A stretch of 64,000 nt of DNA from assembly GCF_003993795.1 (NCBI RefSeq), contig NZ_RWKV01000017.1:310001-374000 (forward strand). The letters are read 5' to 3'. Under the pieces are notes generated by a model. That model was not told where the DNA came from and did no database searches. It worked only from the letters and a program-made list of their open reading frames with translations. Origin of the DNA: Aquabacter cavernae (lineage in GTDB: Bacteria > Pseudomonadota > Alphaproteobacteria > Rhizobiales > Xanthobacteraceae). Positions 16,570 to 25,424 of this stretch are shown one piece after another. Each line of letters starts with the position of its first letter. Position 1 is the stretch's first letter. Made by a program: the position numbers and the translations under genes.

Positions 16570-17730
16570 ATGACACAGGAACACGCCATCCCCCCCGCAG
16601 GTACGCGCATCGACGCCCTCGATACGCCCTGCCTGCTGCTGGACGAAGGCCGGCTCGACGCCAATCTCGCCCGCATGCGCGCCCGCTTCGCCCATAGTGG
16701 CGTGGCGTTCCGGCCGCACCTGAAGACGGCGAAGTCCGTTGACGTGACACGGCGGGCGCTGACGGGCACGCCGCACGGCCCCGTCACCGTCTCCACCCTC
16801 AAGGAGGCGGAGGTGTTTGCCGGGATCGGTGTCACCGACATCATCTATGCGGTGGGCATCGCCCCGTCGAAGCTGCCCCGCGTCCAGGCCCTGCGCCAGG
16901 CGGGCGTGGACATCGCGGTGATCCTCGACAGCGAGGCGCAGGCGGCAGCCATCGCCGCCGCCGCTGGCCCGCCCATCCCCGCGCTCATCGAGATCGATTC
17001 CGACGGCACGCGGGCCGGGCTTCTCCCCGAGGATACGCAGGCCATCGTCGCACTCGGCAAGATGCTGCATGCCTGCGGAGCGCTGCGCGGCGTCATCACC
17101 CATGCGGGCGGCAGCTATTCCGCCCGCACCGTCGCCGAATACGAGGCCCATGCCGAGCGTGAGCGGGCTGCGGCGGTGAGCGTTGCGCGGACACTGGAGA
17201 CGGCGGGCCTGCCATGCCCGACAGTGAGCGTCGGCTCCACGCCCACCGCGCTCTATGGGCGCAATTTCGAGGGCCTCACCGAGGTCCGGGCCGGCGTCTT
17301 CATGTTCTTCGATCTGGCTCAGGCGGGCATCGGCGTCTGCACGTTCGACGATATCGCCATCTCGGTTCTCGCGACCGTCATCGGCCATCGCCGGGACCGG
17401 GGCTGGATCGTGGTGGATGCGGGCTGGACCGCCATGTCACGGGACCTCGGCACGTCGGCACAGGCGGTGAACCAGGGATACGGCTTGGTCTGCGACCTCG
17501 ACGGCACGCCCTATGGCGACCTCATCATGGTCAGCGCGAGCCAGGAGCACGGCATCCTCGCCTTGCGCCCCGGCAGCACCGGCTCGCTGCCGGACCTGCC
17601 GGTGGGCAGCAAGGTGCGCGTGCTGCCCAACCATGCCTGCGCCACGGCCACGCAGCACGACGGCTACGTCCTGGTGCGGGAGGGCTCGGCCGAAACCCAC
17701 GGCTTCTGGCCGCGCTTCCACGGATGGTGA
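16570..17730 (+). CDS. PLP-dependent D-amino-acid lyase-like enzyme (DSD1 / D-threonine aldolase fold-III family)
   Basis: A 386-residue alanine-racemase-fold enzyme of the D-serine dehydratase / D-threonine aldolase / D-3-hydroxyaspartate group. The Schiff-base lysine is Lys52 in RPHLKTAKS. EIDSDGTRAGL and VSVGSTPTAL hold the PLP phosphate region. The C-terminal beta domain has PNHACATATQHD, whose His and Cys match the zinc site of eukaryotic-type D-serine dehydratase. The likely reaction is metal-assisted cleavage or dehydration of a D-beta-hydroxy amino acid, giving an enamine/imine that the RidA encoded next would deaminate. GAGG five bases before the ATG supports the start. Confidence 0.88.
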   Translation: MTQEHAIPPAGTRIDALDTPCLLLDEGRLDANLARMRARFAHSGVAFRPHLKTAKSVDVTRRALTGTPHGPVTVSTLKEAEVFAGIGVTDIIYAVGIAPSKLPRVQALRQAGVDIAVILDSEAQAAAIAAAAGPPIPALIEIDSDGTRAGLLPEDTQAIVALGKMLHACGALRGVITHAGGSYSARTVAEYEAHAERERAAAVSVARTLETAGLPCPTVSVGSTPTALYGRNFEGLTEVRAGVFMFFDLAQAGIGVCTFDDIAISVLATVIGHRRDRGWIVVDAGWTAMSRDLGTSAQAVNQGYGLVCDLDGTPYGDLIMVSASQEHGILALRPGSTGSLPDLPVGSKVRVLPNHACATATQHDGYVLVREGSAETHGFWPRFHGW

Positions 17731-17735
17731 CACCA

Positions 17736-18155
17736 ATGTCCAAAACCGATGCCCCTGCAAACGCCTCCGACATCGTCGCCGTCTCCGCACCGGGTGCGCC
17801 GCCGCCGGGCGGGCACTATTCCCAGGCCATCACCCATGGCGGGCTCGTCTATGCGTCCGGGCAGCTCCCGGTCCAGGCCGGAAAGCCGCACGATGCGGCC
17901 CCGCCGTTCGAGGCGCAGGCGCGCCGGGCCCTGGCCAATCTCTTCGCGGTGCTCGCGGCGGCCGGGTCCGGCCCCGAGAGCCTGCTGAAGGTGACGGTCT
18001 ACATTGTCGGCGTGGAGAACTGGCCGGCCTTCAACGCCGTCTATGCCGAGATCCTCGGCGACGCCCGTCCGGCACGCTCCGTCGTGCCGGTGCCGCACCT
18101 CCATTACGGATATCTCGTCGAGATCGACGCCATCGCCGCGCAGAACCCGAAATAA
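17736..18155 (+). CDS. RidA (YjgF/YER057c/UK114) family enamine/imine deaminase
   Basis: A 139-residue RidA protein: SAPGAPPPGGHYSQAITHGG, GLVYASGQLP, a central LLKVTVYIVGVENWPAFN and a C-terminal PVPHLHYGYLVEIDAIA. The canonical RidA arginine (in an R-x-x-V context, here ARSVVPVPH) is present, though the surrounding residues differ from archetypal RidA. RidA proteins hydrolyse reactive 2-aminoacrylate-type enamines released by PLP lyases, which fits the enzyme 5 bp upstream. An in-frame ATG at 17724 would overlap the upstream stop. Confidence 0.9.
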   Translation: MSKTDAPANASDIVAVSAPGAPPPGGHYSQAITHGGLVYASGQLPVQAGKPHDAAPPFEAQARRALANLFAVLAAAGSGPESLLKVTVYIVGVENWPAFNAVYAEILGDARPARSVVPVPHLHYGYLVEIDAIAAQNPK

Positions 18156-18247
18156 AACGAACACGGGCTGCGAATGAAGACAAACACCTTCCAGAAAAAC
18201 GAGGCAACGCCCGCAAGACGTGAACCAATCCAATAAGGGGAACTTGC

Positions 18248-19267
18248 ATGCACATCTTATCACGCCGCGCCTTTGCACTGGCGCTCGCAGCCGGAATTGG
18301 CGCTGTCTCGGCCCCCGCCGCGCGGGCCGAGACGGACCAGATCCGCATCGCCAAGCAATATGGGCTCGCCTATTTGCCCCTGATGGTGATGGAGAAGGAA
18401 AAGCTCTACGAGAAGCGGGCGGCTGAGCTCGGCATCCCCACCAAGCCCGTCTATCTCACGCTGGGCAACAACACGGCGGCGAACGAGGCGCTCATCTCGG
18501 GCAATCTCGACGTGATCACCAACGGGCCGCCCGGCTTCCTCATCTTCTGGGGGCGCACCAAGGGCACCCGCAACGAGGTGAAGGGCATCGCGCCGCTGCT
18601 CAGCCAGTCCATGTGGCTCAACACCCGTGATCCCAACGTGAAGTCCATCAAGGACTTCACCGAGAAGGACCGGATCGCGCTGACGGCGGTGAAGAATTCC
18701 ACCCCCGCCATCCTGCTGCAGATGGCGGCGGCGAAGGAATACGGCCCGGCCGAGTTCGCCAAGCTCGATCCCCTGACCGTGTCGCTCTCCCACCCGGACG
18801 GCATGAGCAGCCTCTTGTCGGGCAAGACAGAGATCACCGCGCATTTCACCTCGCCCCCGTTCCAGAACATGGAAGTGAAGACGCCGGGCATCCGCACCAT
18901 CCTCACCTCCGAGGAGGTGATGGGCGGCCCCTCCACCTTCAACCTGCTCTTCACCACGTCCAAGTTCGACGCGGACAATCCCAAGGCGATCGAGGCACTG
19001 GTCAAGGCGCTGGACGATGCGCAAAAGCTGATCACTGCCGACAAGGAGAAGGCGGCGGACATCTATATCGAGATGTCGAACGCCAAGAACACGCCGAAGG
19101 CCGAGGTGGTGGAGCTGCTGAGCGATCCGACCACCGTCTACAGCCTGACGCCCCAGAAGTTCATGGCCTTCGCCAAGTTCCTGAACAGCATCGGCACGCT
19201 GAAGACCGCGCCGACCGACTGGAAGGACCTGTTCCTCCCCTACATCCACGATCAACCCGGCAACTGA
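18248..19267 (+). CDS. ABC transporter substrate-binding protein, NrtA/SsuA/TauA type
   Basis: A 339-residue periplasmic binding protein. The signal peptide has a twin-arginine pattern (SRRAFALALAAG) and a probable cut at ARA-ET (about residue 27). The mature part fits the NMT1/THI5-like SsuA group: IRIAKQYGLAYLPLMVMEKE, GNNTAANEALISGNLDV, then a hinge region and a C-terminal helical lobe. Group members bind nitrate, sulfonates, taurine, pyrimidine precursors or aromatic acids. The ligand is unidentified but is presumably the D-hydroxy-amino-acid-like substrate of this operon. AAGGGG is the ribosome site. Confidence 0.92.
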   Translation: MHILSRRAFALALAAGIGAVSAPAARAETDQIRIAKQYGLAYLPLMVMEKEKLYEKRAAELGIPTKPVYLTLGNNTAANEALISGNLDVITNGPPGFLIFWGRTKGTRNEVKGIAPLLSQSMWLNTRDPNVKSIKDFTEKDRIALTAVKNSTPAILLQMAAAKEYGPAEFAKLDPLTVSLSHPDGMSSLLSGKTEITAHFTSPPFQNMEVKTPGIRTILTSEEVMGGPSTFNLLFTTSKFDADNPKAIEALVKALDDAQKLITADKEKAADIYIEMSNAKNTPKAEVVELLSDPTTVYSLTPQKFMAFAKFLNSIGTLKTAPTDWKDLFLPYIHDQPGN

Positions 19268-19336
19268 GCGCCCGACACGCGCGGCCGGCGCCAGCCGGCC
19301 GCGCCGCGGTCCAGTGCGCCGGAGGAGGGACAATCG

Positions 19337-20167
19337 ATGACACGTATAGAGGCGCGGCCGCTTGTGGACGTTCGCGACGTAACACTTCAGTACAAGACGC
19401 CTGAGCATCTTGTGACGGCGACCTACAAGGTGAGCTGTCAGGTGGAGGCGGGGGACCGCTATGTGATCCTGGGGCCTTCGGGCTGCGGCAAGTCCACCTT
19501 GCTCAAGGCCATTGGCGGCTTCATCAAGCCCGTCGGCGGCTCCATCGTCGTCAACGGCCGCGAGGTCCGCGAGCCCGGGCCGGACAGGATGATGGTGTTC
19601 CAGGAGTTCGAGCAGCTCATGCCCTGGAAGACCGTCCTCCAGAACGTCATGTTCCCCATGCTGGCGGCCGGAAAATATCTGCGCTCGGAGGCGAGGGACC
19701 GTGCCCTCTCCGCCATCGAGAAGGTGGGCCTCGCCAAGTTCAAAGGCGTCTATCCCCACATGCTCTCCGGCGGCATGAAGATGCGCGTCGCCATCGCCCG
19801 CGCCATGGCGCTGGAGCCGGACGTCCTGCTCATGGACGAGCCCTTCGCAGCGCTGGACGCCCTCACCCGGCGCAAGATGCAGGAGGAGTTGCTGGCGCTG
19901 TGGGACAGCCTGCGCTTCACCGTCCTCTTCGTCACCCATTCCATCGAGGAGGCCATCGTGGTGGGATCGCGCATCCTCATCCTCTCCCCCCATCCCGGAC
20001 GGGTGCGCGCGGAGCTGGAGGCGGGGGCGCTCTCCTATGCGGACGTGGACACGCCCGAGTTCGGCGCCCTCTCCAAGCGCATCCATTCCCTGCTGTTCGA
20101 GGAGCATGCGGCACCGTCCGCGCTCACCCCGGAGCCCAAGCTCCAACTCGCCGCAACCCCGCGCTGA
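19337..20167 (+). CDS. ABC transporter ATP-binding protein (SsuB/TauB type)
   Basis: A 276-residue ATPase with Walker A GPSGCGKSTLLKAIGG, Q-loop MMVFQEFEQLMPWKT, signature LSGGMKMRVAIARA, Walker B VLLMDEPFAALD and H-loop VTHSIEEA. The signature departs from the usual LSGGMRQR by a Met in place of Gln. It energises uptake with the permease beginning 14 bp downstream and the binding protein upstream. The C-terminal 50 residues form a short extension ending in a Pro/Ala-rich tail. Confidence 0.94.
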   Translation: MTRIEARPLVDVRDVTLQYKTPEHLVTATYKVSCQVEAGDRYVILGPSGCGKSTLLKAIGGFIKPVGGSIVVNGREVREPGPDRMMVFQEFEQLMPWKTVLQNVMFPMLAAGKYLRSEARDRALSAIEKVGLAKFKGVYPHMLSGGMKMRVAIARAMALEPDVLLMDEPFAALDALTRRKMQEELLALWDSLRFTVLFVTHSIEEAIVVGSRILILSPHPGRVRAELEAGALSYADVDTPEFGALSKRIHSLLFEEHAAPSALTPEPKLQLAATPR

Positions 20168-20180
20168 AGGAGGGCCAGCC

Positions 20181-21071
20181 ATGTCCGTCACCCATCCCTT
20201 CAAGGGAGTTCCTGCCCGCCCCCGCCCCGACTTCGAGTGCGAGCCCCTGGATGCCAGCGGCATCGGCGACGTGGAGCGCCGCCTCTCGCCCATCGAGCGC
20301 ATCCTCAACAATGATGCGGTGCGCCGCGCGGGCGTCCTCATCGCGCTGCTGGTGGTGTGGGAGCTCTATGCCCGCTGGGCCGACAACCCGCTCCTCTTCC
20401 CCACCTTCACCACCACCCTGGAGACCTTCGTCCACGACCTCCTGGACGGCACCCTCCTCGACCGCACCCGCACCTCGCTCTATCCCCTGGCGCTGGGCTA
20501 TGTGGGCGGCATCGTGCTGGCCGCCATCCTCACATCGCTGGCCGTCTCCTCCCGCATCGGCGCCGACATCCTCACCACGCTCACCGCCATGTTCAACCCG
20601 CTGCCCGCCATCGCGGTTCTGCCGCTGGCGCTCATCTGGTTCGGCCTGGGCATCCCATCGCTGGTGTTCGTGATCATCCACTCGGTGCTCTGGGCGGTGT
20701 CGCTCTCCACCCTCACCGGCTTCCGCTCGGTGCCCGAGACCTTGCGCCTGTCGGGACGCAATTACGGGCTGAAGGGCATCCGCTACGTGGCGCTGATCCT
20801 GATCCCCGCGGCCTTCCCCACCATCCTGGCGGGCCTGAAGATCGGCTGGGCCTTCGCCTGGCGCACCCTGGTGGCCGCCGAGCTGGTCTTCGGCGTCTCC
20901 TCCCGCTCAGGGGGCCTGGGCTGGTACATCTTCGAGGCCCGCGCACAGCTCGAAACCCCAAAGGTCTTCGCCGGCCTCTTCACCGTCATCCTCATCGGAC
21001 TGCTCGTCGAATCCGTCATCTTCAGAGCAATCGCGGCAAAGACAATCCAAAAATGGGGAATGCAGAGGTAA
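20181..21071 (+). CDS. ABC transporter permease (SsuC/TauC type)
   Basis: A 296-residue permease with a soluble N-terminus (about 50 residues) and six predicted helices. The BPD_transp_1 EAA-like cytoplasmic loop is SGRNYGLKGIRYVALILIP. Residues LVVWELYARWADNPLLFPT after helix 1 match the nitrate/sulfonate-type permeases. GAAGGAGG-type purines precede the ATG. It is the last gene of the operon and a terminator follows 62 bp later. Confidence 0.93.
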   Translation: MSVTHPFKGVPARPRPDFECEPLDASGIGDVERRLSPIERILNNDAVRRAGVLIALLVVWELYARWADNPLLFPTFTTTLETFVHDLLDGTLLDRTRTSLYPLALGYVGGIVLAAILTSLAVSSRIGADILTTLTAMFNPLPAIAVLPLALIWFGLGIPSLVFVIIHSVLWAVSLSTLTGFRSVPETLRLSGRNYGLKGIRYVALILIPAAFPTILAGLKIGWAFAWRTLVAAELVFGVSSRSGGLGWYIFEARAQLETPKVFAGLFTVILIGLLVESVIFRAIAAKTIQKWGMQR

Positions 21072-21133
21072 GGGTCAGGCTCCAGGGCCGGAACTCATTC
21101 GAGCCGGCCCGCAGATAAAGCGATGATGACGAG

Positions 21134-21164
21134 GCCCGCCGGATAATTGTCCGGCGGGCTTTTT
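21134..21164 (+). terminator. Rho-independent terminator of the HD/PLP/RidA/ABC operon
   Basis: A perfect 10-bp stem GCCCGCCGGA / TCCGGCGGGC with a six-base TAATTG loop is followed by TTTTT. It closes the plus-strand operon after the permease gene. Confidence 0.9.
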
Positions 21165-21470
21165 CTCAACGGGATGGCGCCAGCCGGTGCCTTTGCGCCC
21201 CTTGTGAGCCTCTTCGCCGGAAGGGCAGGCGCGTCGTGCGAACCCCGAATCTCCGCGCCGCATCAGGCGACGAGCCTAACCAGGCCACCGGCATCCCGGC
21301 CCTTACCGACCGGCACCCAGCGGAACGGGGTCTCGACCTGGATCAAGGCCACGAGATGTCCTGATGCTGCTGGTGCTGAGGGCCGGGACGCAGGGGTGGC
21401 CGCGCCCGTCCTCTCAAAGGTCTAGAGGCGGATAAGCCCCTCAGGCTGACTTAACTCGAGGGGTCCAACT
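21165..21470. other. Intergenic stretch between convergent operons, no gene seen
   Basis: About 306 bp. Its minus-strand end holds a CCCCTC...GAGGGG pair (21437-21442 / 21458-21463) with a 15-base loop, just past the stop of the polyamine-type permease. This could be a weak terminator, but there is no T-run. No ORF here shows a recognisable domain. Confidence 0.4.
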
Positions 21471-22286
21471 CTACTGCGCCGCCGCCTGCTCCTCGCGCCG
21501 ACGCACGGTCTCCTGGTGTTTGGTGGCGATGGAGGCGATGAGCACGATGATGGCGATGAAGCCGATCATGACCGTGCAGATGGCGTTGATCTCCGGCGTC
21601 ACGCCCATGCGGACCTGCGAATAGATGCGCATGGGGAGCGTGGTGGCGCCGGGGCCCGTCGTGAAGGAGGCGATCACCAGATCGTCCATGGACAGGGTGA
21701 AGGCCAGCATGAAGCCGGAGATCACCGCCGGCAGGATGAGCGGCAAGGTGATGATGAAGAAGGTCTTGGCCGGCGAACAGCCGAGATCCAGGGCCGCCTC
21801 TTCCAGGGAGCGGTCGAAGGTGACGAGGCGCGACTGCACCACCACCGCCACGAAGCACATGGTGAAGGTGGTGTGGGCCAGCATGATGGTCCAGAAGCCG
21901 CGCTCGAAGCCGATGGCCACGAACAGCAGCAGCAGCGACAGGCCGGTGATCACCTCCGGCATGACGAGGGGCGCATAGGTCATGCCCGAGAAGACCGAGC
22001 GGCCGGTGAACCGCCCGTAGCGGGTGAGCGCGATGGCGGCCAGGGTGCCGAGCACGGTCGCCACCAGCGAGGACAGGGCCGCAACGCGCAGCGTGACCCA
22101 CACCGCGTCGAGCAACTGCTCGTCATGCAGCAGCGCCACATACCATTCCGTCGAGAAGCCGCCCCAGATGGTGACGAGGCGCGACCCATTGAAGGAATAG
22201 ATGATGAGCAGCAGGATCGGAATGTAGAGGAAGGCAAATCCCAGCACCAGCGAAGTGACGTTGAACCAGGTGGGGCCGCGATTCAT
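21471..22286 (-). CDS. Polyamine-type ABC transporter permease (PotI/PotC family)
   Basis: A 271-residue inner-membrane permease with six helices. The family opening is LGFAFLYIPILLLIIYSFN; MPEVITGLSLLLLFV and the EAA-type loop EEAALDLGCSPAKTFFIITL follow, then SMDDLVIASFTTGPG, typical of PotC/PotI. The ATG overlaps the stop of the upstream permease in ATGA, so they are coupled. It acts with the 22283-23200 permease and the 23211-24371 ATPase. Substrate is probably putrescine, spermidine or a related cation (family inference). Confidence 0.92.
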   Translation of the reverse strand: MNRGPTWFNVTSLVLGFAFLYIPILLLIIYSFNGSRLVTIWGGFSTEWYVALLHDEQLLDAVWVTLRVAALSSLVATVLGTLAAIALTRYGRFTGRSVFSGMTYAPLVMPEVITGLSLLLLFVAIGFERGFWTIMLAHTTFTMCFVAVVVQSRLVTFDRSLEEAALDLGCSPAKTFFIITLPLILPAVISGFMLAFTLSMDDLVIASFTTGPGATTLPMRIYSQVRMGVTPEINAICTVMIGFIAIIVLIASIATKHQETVRRREEQAAAQ

Positions 22287-23200
22287 TTTCCCGCCTCCAG
22301 CTGGCGTGCCTGGATGTTCTGGTAGATGACGATGGGCACCACCAGCACGATGAGCAGCAGAACCGCCACCGCCGAGGACGCAGTCCAGGAACGGTTCACC
22401 GTGAACTCGGTCCACAGCGACTTGCCGATCATGAGCGTGTCGGACCCGCCGAGAAGATCGGGGATGACGAACTCACCCACGGCGGGGATGAAGCAGAGCA
22501 GCGCGCCCGCCGCCACACCCGGCAAGGAGAGCGGGAAGGTGACCAGCCAGAAGGCCTTCATGGGCGGGCAGCCCAGATCCTCCGCCGCCTCCAGCAGCGT
22601 GCCGTCCATCTTTTCCAGCGCGGAATAAAGCGGCAGCACCATGAAGGGCAGGTAGGAATAGACGATGCCGATATAGACGGCGAGGTCGGTATTGAGGATC
22701 TCCAGCGGCGTGTCGATGATGCCGAGCGCCGTCAGCGCCTGATTGAGCAGGCCGTCCTGGGAGAGGATGCCGATCCAGGCATAGACGCGGATCAGGAACG
22801 AGGTCCAGAACGGCAGGATCACCATCATCACCAGGGTCGGCTGGATGGAGCGCGGCGCGCGGGCCATGCCGTAGGCGATGGGATAGCCCACCAGCAGCAG
22901 AAGCAGCGTGGAGACGCCGGCGATGATGAGGCTGGAGCCGTAGGCGTTGAGGAACTCGTTGTTCCAGTCCAGCACGTAGCCGTAATTGTCGAAATTGAGC
23001 TGCGAGAAGAAGTCCTTCAGGCCCGCCCATCCCTGGGAGAGGTCGAGGAGCGGTGTGTAGGGCGGCTGCGCGATCACGTCCTGCGACAGGCTGATCTTCA
23101 GCACGATCAGGAACGGGACGACGAACAGCAGCAGCAGCCAGAAGAAAGGGACCGCGATCACCAGTCGGCGACCGATCCCCCGTGATCCAGGAAGGGCCAT
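22283..23200 (-). CDS. Polyamine-type ABC transporter permease (PotH/PotB family)
   Basis: A 305-residue permease. An N-terminal helix (FFWLLLLFVVPFLIVLKISL) is followed by a periplasmic loop of about 55 residues and five more helices. It has VMMVILPFWTSFLIRVYAW (the PotB/PotH hallmark), the EAA loop EAAEDLGCPPMKAFWLVTFP and PAVGEFVIPDLLGG, a strongly conserved PotH stretch. It lies between the ATPase (10 bp upstream) and PotI-like gene (4-bp overlap). Confidence 0.93.
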   Translation of the reverse strand: MALPGSRGIGRRLVIAVPFFWLLLLFVVPFLIVLKISLSQDVIAQPPYTPLLDLSQGWAGLKDFFSQLNFDNYGYVLDWNNEFLNAYGSSLIIAGVSTLLLLLVGYPIAYGMARAPRSIQPTLVMMVILPFWTSFLIRVYAWIGILSQDGLLNQALTALGIIDTPLEILNTDLAVYIGIVYSYLPFMVLPLYSALEKMDGTLLEAAEDLGCPPMKAFWLVTFPLSLPGVAAGALLCFIPAVGEFVIPDLLGGSDTLMIGKSLWTEFTVNRSWTASSAVAVLLLIVLVVPIVIYQNIQARQLEAGK

Positions 23201-23210
23201 GGTGTCCCTC

Positions 23211-24371
23211 CTATCGGCTCAACACCACGCCGGCATGCGGCGTGAAGGTGACATAGACCTTGTCTTCCCAGGTGATGGGCCGCTCGACCACGCGCGAGAG
23301 ATTGGGCTGGGACACCTTGATGCGCGTCCCGCAGGGCAGCTCCACATGGTAGACGGACAGGTCGCCCAGATAGCCGATGTCCCAGATCTCGCCCTCGAAG
23401 CAATTGCCCGCCGCCGCGTCCGGCGCATCCAGCGAGATGCGCATCTTCTCGGGGCGAATGGCGAGCCACACTTCGTCCCCCGGCTTCTGGTCGCCCGAAT
23501 GGGTGACCTGGAGCGGATGGGGCGTGAGGGAGGTGGCGAGCCGCAGGTCGCTGCCGAAGCAGCCTTCCACCTTGCAGGCGATGATGTTCACGTCGCCGAT
23601 GAAGTCCGCCACGTATTTGGTGGCCGGCTGCTCATAGATGGTCGCGGGCGGATCCACCTGGACCAGCACGCCGTGATTCATCACGGCGATGCGATCCGCC
23701 ACCGTCATGGCCTCTTCCTGGTCGTGGGTCACGATCAGGAAGGTCATGCCGAGGCTCTGCTGCAGGTCCATCAGCTCGAACTGGGTCTCTTCGCGCAGCT
23801 TCTTGTCCAGCGCGCCCAGCGGCTCGTCCAGCAGAAGCACCTTGGGGCGGTTGGCCACCGCGCGCGCCAGGGCCACGCGCTGGCGCTGACCGCCGGAAAG
23901 CTGGTGCGGCTTGCGCTTGGCGAAGGATTCCAGCTTCACCAGCGCCAGCATCTCCTCCACCCGCGCCGCGATCTCGCCCTTGCCCATGCCCGCCTGCTTG
24001 GGGCCGAAGGCGATGTTGTCCGCCACGCTCATGTGGGGGAACAGCGCATAGGACTGGAACATCATGTTCACGGGCCGCTCATAGGGCGGCACGCCGGTAA
24101 GATCCTGGCCGGCGAGGGTGATGCGCCCTTCGGTGGGCTCCTCGAACCCCGCGAGCATGCGCATCAGCGTGGTCTTTCCACAGCCGGACGGCCCCAGCAG
24201 CGCGAAGAACTCGCGCTCATAAATGTCCAGGCTGACATGGTTCACGGCGGTGAAGGCGCCGAAGCTCTTCACCACATTCTCGAACCGGATCAGCGGCGTG
24301 GCGGAGGGATCGGTCCAGGGCGAGAAGGTGCGCCTGACGGCGCCGATGGTCTGCGTCCGCGCTTTGGCCAT
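23211..24371 (-). CDS. Polyamine-type ABC transporter ATP-binding protein (PotG/PotA family)
   Basis: A 386-residue ATPase: Walker A GPSGCGKTTLMRMLAG, Q-loop MMFQSYALFPHMSV, signature LSGGQRQRVALARA, Walker B VLLLDEPLGALDKKLRE and H-loop VTHDQEEAMTVAD. A C-terminal TOBE domain follows (about 290-380, EVWLAIRPEKMRISL). It is the first gene of an ATPase-permease-permease operon. The periplasmic binding protein (PotF) normally found beside it is absent on both sides, so binding specificity cannot be read from here. Confidence 0.94.
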   Translation of the reverse strand: MAKARTQTIGAVRRTFSPWTDPSATPLIRFENVVKSFGAFTAVNHVSLDIYEREFFALLGPSGCGKTTLMRMLAGFEEPTEGRITLAGQDLTGVPPYERPVNMMFQSYALFPHMSVADNIAFGPKQAGMGKGEIAARVEEMLALVKLESFAKRKPHQLSGGQRQRVALARAVANRPKVLLLDEPLGALDKKLREETQFELMDLQQSLGMTFLIVTHDQEEAMTVADRIAVMNHGVLVQVDPPATIYEQPATKYVADFIGDVNIIACKVEGCFGSDLRLATSLTPHPLQVTHSGDQKPGDEVWLAIRPEKMRISLDAPDAAAGNCFEGEIWDIGYLGDLSVYHVELPCGTRIKVSQPNLSRVVERPITWEDKVYVTFTPHAGVVLSR

Positions 24372-24789
24372 GAAGCCCCGCTTATCCCCTCGTTGTTCTT
24401 AGTGAGAGGCTATCCGTCTCCCGCGCAACGCTCAAGCCTTGTGCAGGCGCAAAAAAAGAGCGCACCGCACCACGGACGCATCAATATGCGGCACGCCCAA
24501 GCTGCGACCGGCCTTCTCCGCAGCATCTTCAGGCTTCGCGGCGGGTGCGCATGGCCCTCCACCGGTGATCAAGACGCCCGATTGAGCAGCCAGGGTGATT
24601 CACTCCTGCCGAACGAAGCTCCGGTGGAGAAGCCGCACCTTTTCGGCGCACAGGGGCTGGGGGAGGCTTGCACCCTCCGCCGGCTTGTGGCAGGAACGGC
24701 GCACTCGCGGCGGACCTCCCGCCGCTTCCGCTCCTGACAGCGCCCTTCGACGGCGCGAGCCGGCTTCCGGCACCAGGCGCGACCCGGAC
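24372..24789. other. Intergenic stretch upstream of the polyamine operon and of tRNA-Thr, no gene seen
   Basis: About 418 bp between the ATPase start (minus strand) and the tRNA (plus strand). It must contain both promoters, but I see no clear -35/-10 pair and no coding frame with a recognisable product. Confidence 0.4.
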
Positions 24790-24864
24790 GCTGCGGTAGC
24801 TCAGTGGTAGAGCACTCCATTGGTAATGGAGAGGTCGAGAGTTCAATCCTCTCTCGCAGCACCA
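24790..24864 (+). tRNA. tRNA-Thr (anticodon GGT)
   Basis: A full cloverleaf can be drawn: acceptor GCTGCGG pairing with TCGCAGC (one G-T pair), D-arm GCTC/GAGC, anticodon stem CTCCA/TGGAG around the loop TTGGTAA (anticodon GGT), and T-arm GAGAG-TTCAATC-CTCTC. The CCA end is encoded at 24862-24864. It reads ACC (and ACT by wobble) codons. No integrase gene or duplicated 3' end nearby suggests use as an attachment site. Confidence 0.97.
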
Positions 24865-25072
24865 GTTTTCCCGATACGTCACCAACTTGCACACAGGCCC
24901 CGAACGCACGGCTGCGTCGCCTGTACATGGTGCAGCCCCACGTCGCGGAGCGCCTTCCAGGCTTGAACGGGGGGTGGAAGCGGTCTATCGCCCTGCGCGG
25001 GGTGCCCGCGCGCGCTGGCGCCTTCCTTACTCCCCGCCCGCGCCCGCGCGGGCCTGCAGCAGGAATTCGCAG

Positions 25073-25417
25073 ATGACCATCGTCCGCCTCGACAAGGGCG
25101 CCCGCATGAGCGAGGCCGTCATCCACGGCAACACCATCTATCTCGCCGGCCAGGTGGCCGAGGGGCCGGACGTGGCCGCCCAGACCCGCGGCGTGCTCGC
25201 CTCCATCGACGCGCTCCTGGAGCGTGCCGGCTCCAGCAAGGCCAACATCCTTTCCGCCACCATCTGGCTCTCGGACATCGCCGACTTCGCCGAGATGAAC
25301 AGCGTGTGGGACAGCTGGGTGGACAAGGACAATCCCCCGGCGCGCGCCACCAGCGAGGGCAAGCTGGCCGCCCCGAAGTTCAAGGTGGAAATCATCGTCG
25401 TCGCGGCGAAGCCCTGA
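25073..25417 (+). CDS. RidA family protein (second paralogue)
   Basis: A 114-residue YjgF/RidA protein starting MTIVRLDKGARMSE, with HGNTIYLAGQVAE, ILSATIWLSDIADFAEMN and the C-terminal ATSEGKLAAPKFKVEIIVVA. The usual substrate-binding Arg (R-A-T context, about residue 97) is present, as in the YoaB-like subgroup. It stands alone after tRNA-Thr with AGGA upstream of its ATG and a strong terminator after it. It is shorter and clearly distinct from the operon-linked RidA at 17736. Confidence 0.9.
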   Translation: MTIVRLDKGARMSEAVIHGNTIYLAGQVAEGPDVAAQTRGVLASIDALLERAGSSKANILSATIWLSDIADFAEMNSVWDSWVDKDNPPARATSEGKLAAPKFKVEIIVVAAKP

Positions 25418-25424
25418 TGCCGAC

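Noticed and set aside
21147-21425. 92-codon plus-strand ORF after the ABC permease terminator
   Set aside because: It begins inside the terminator hairpin and has no domain or ribosome site.
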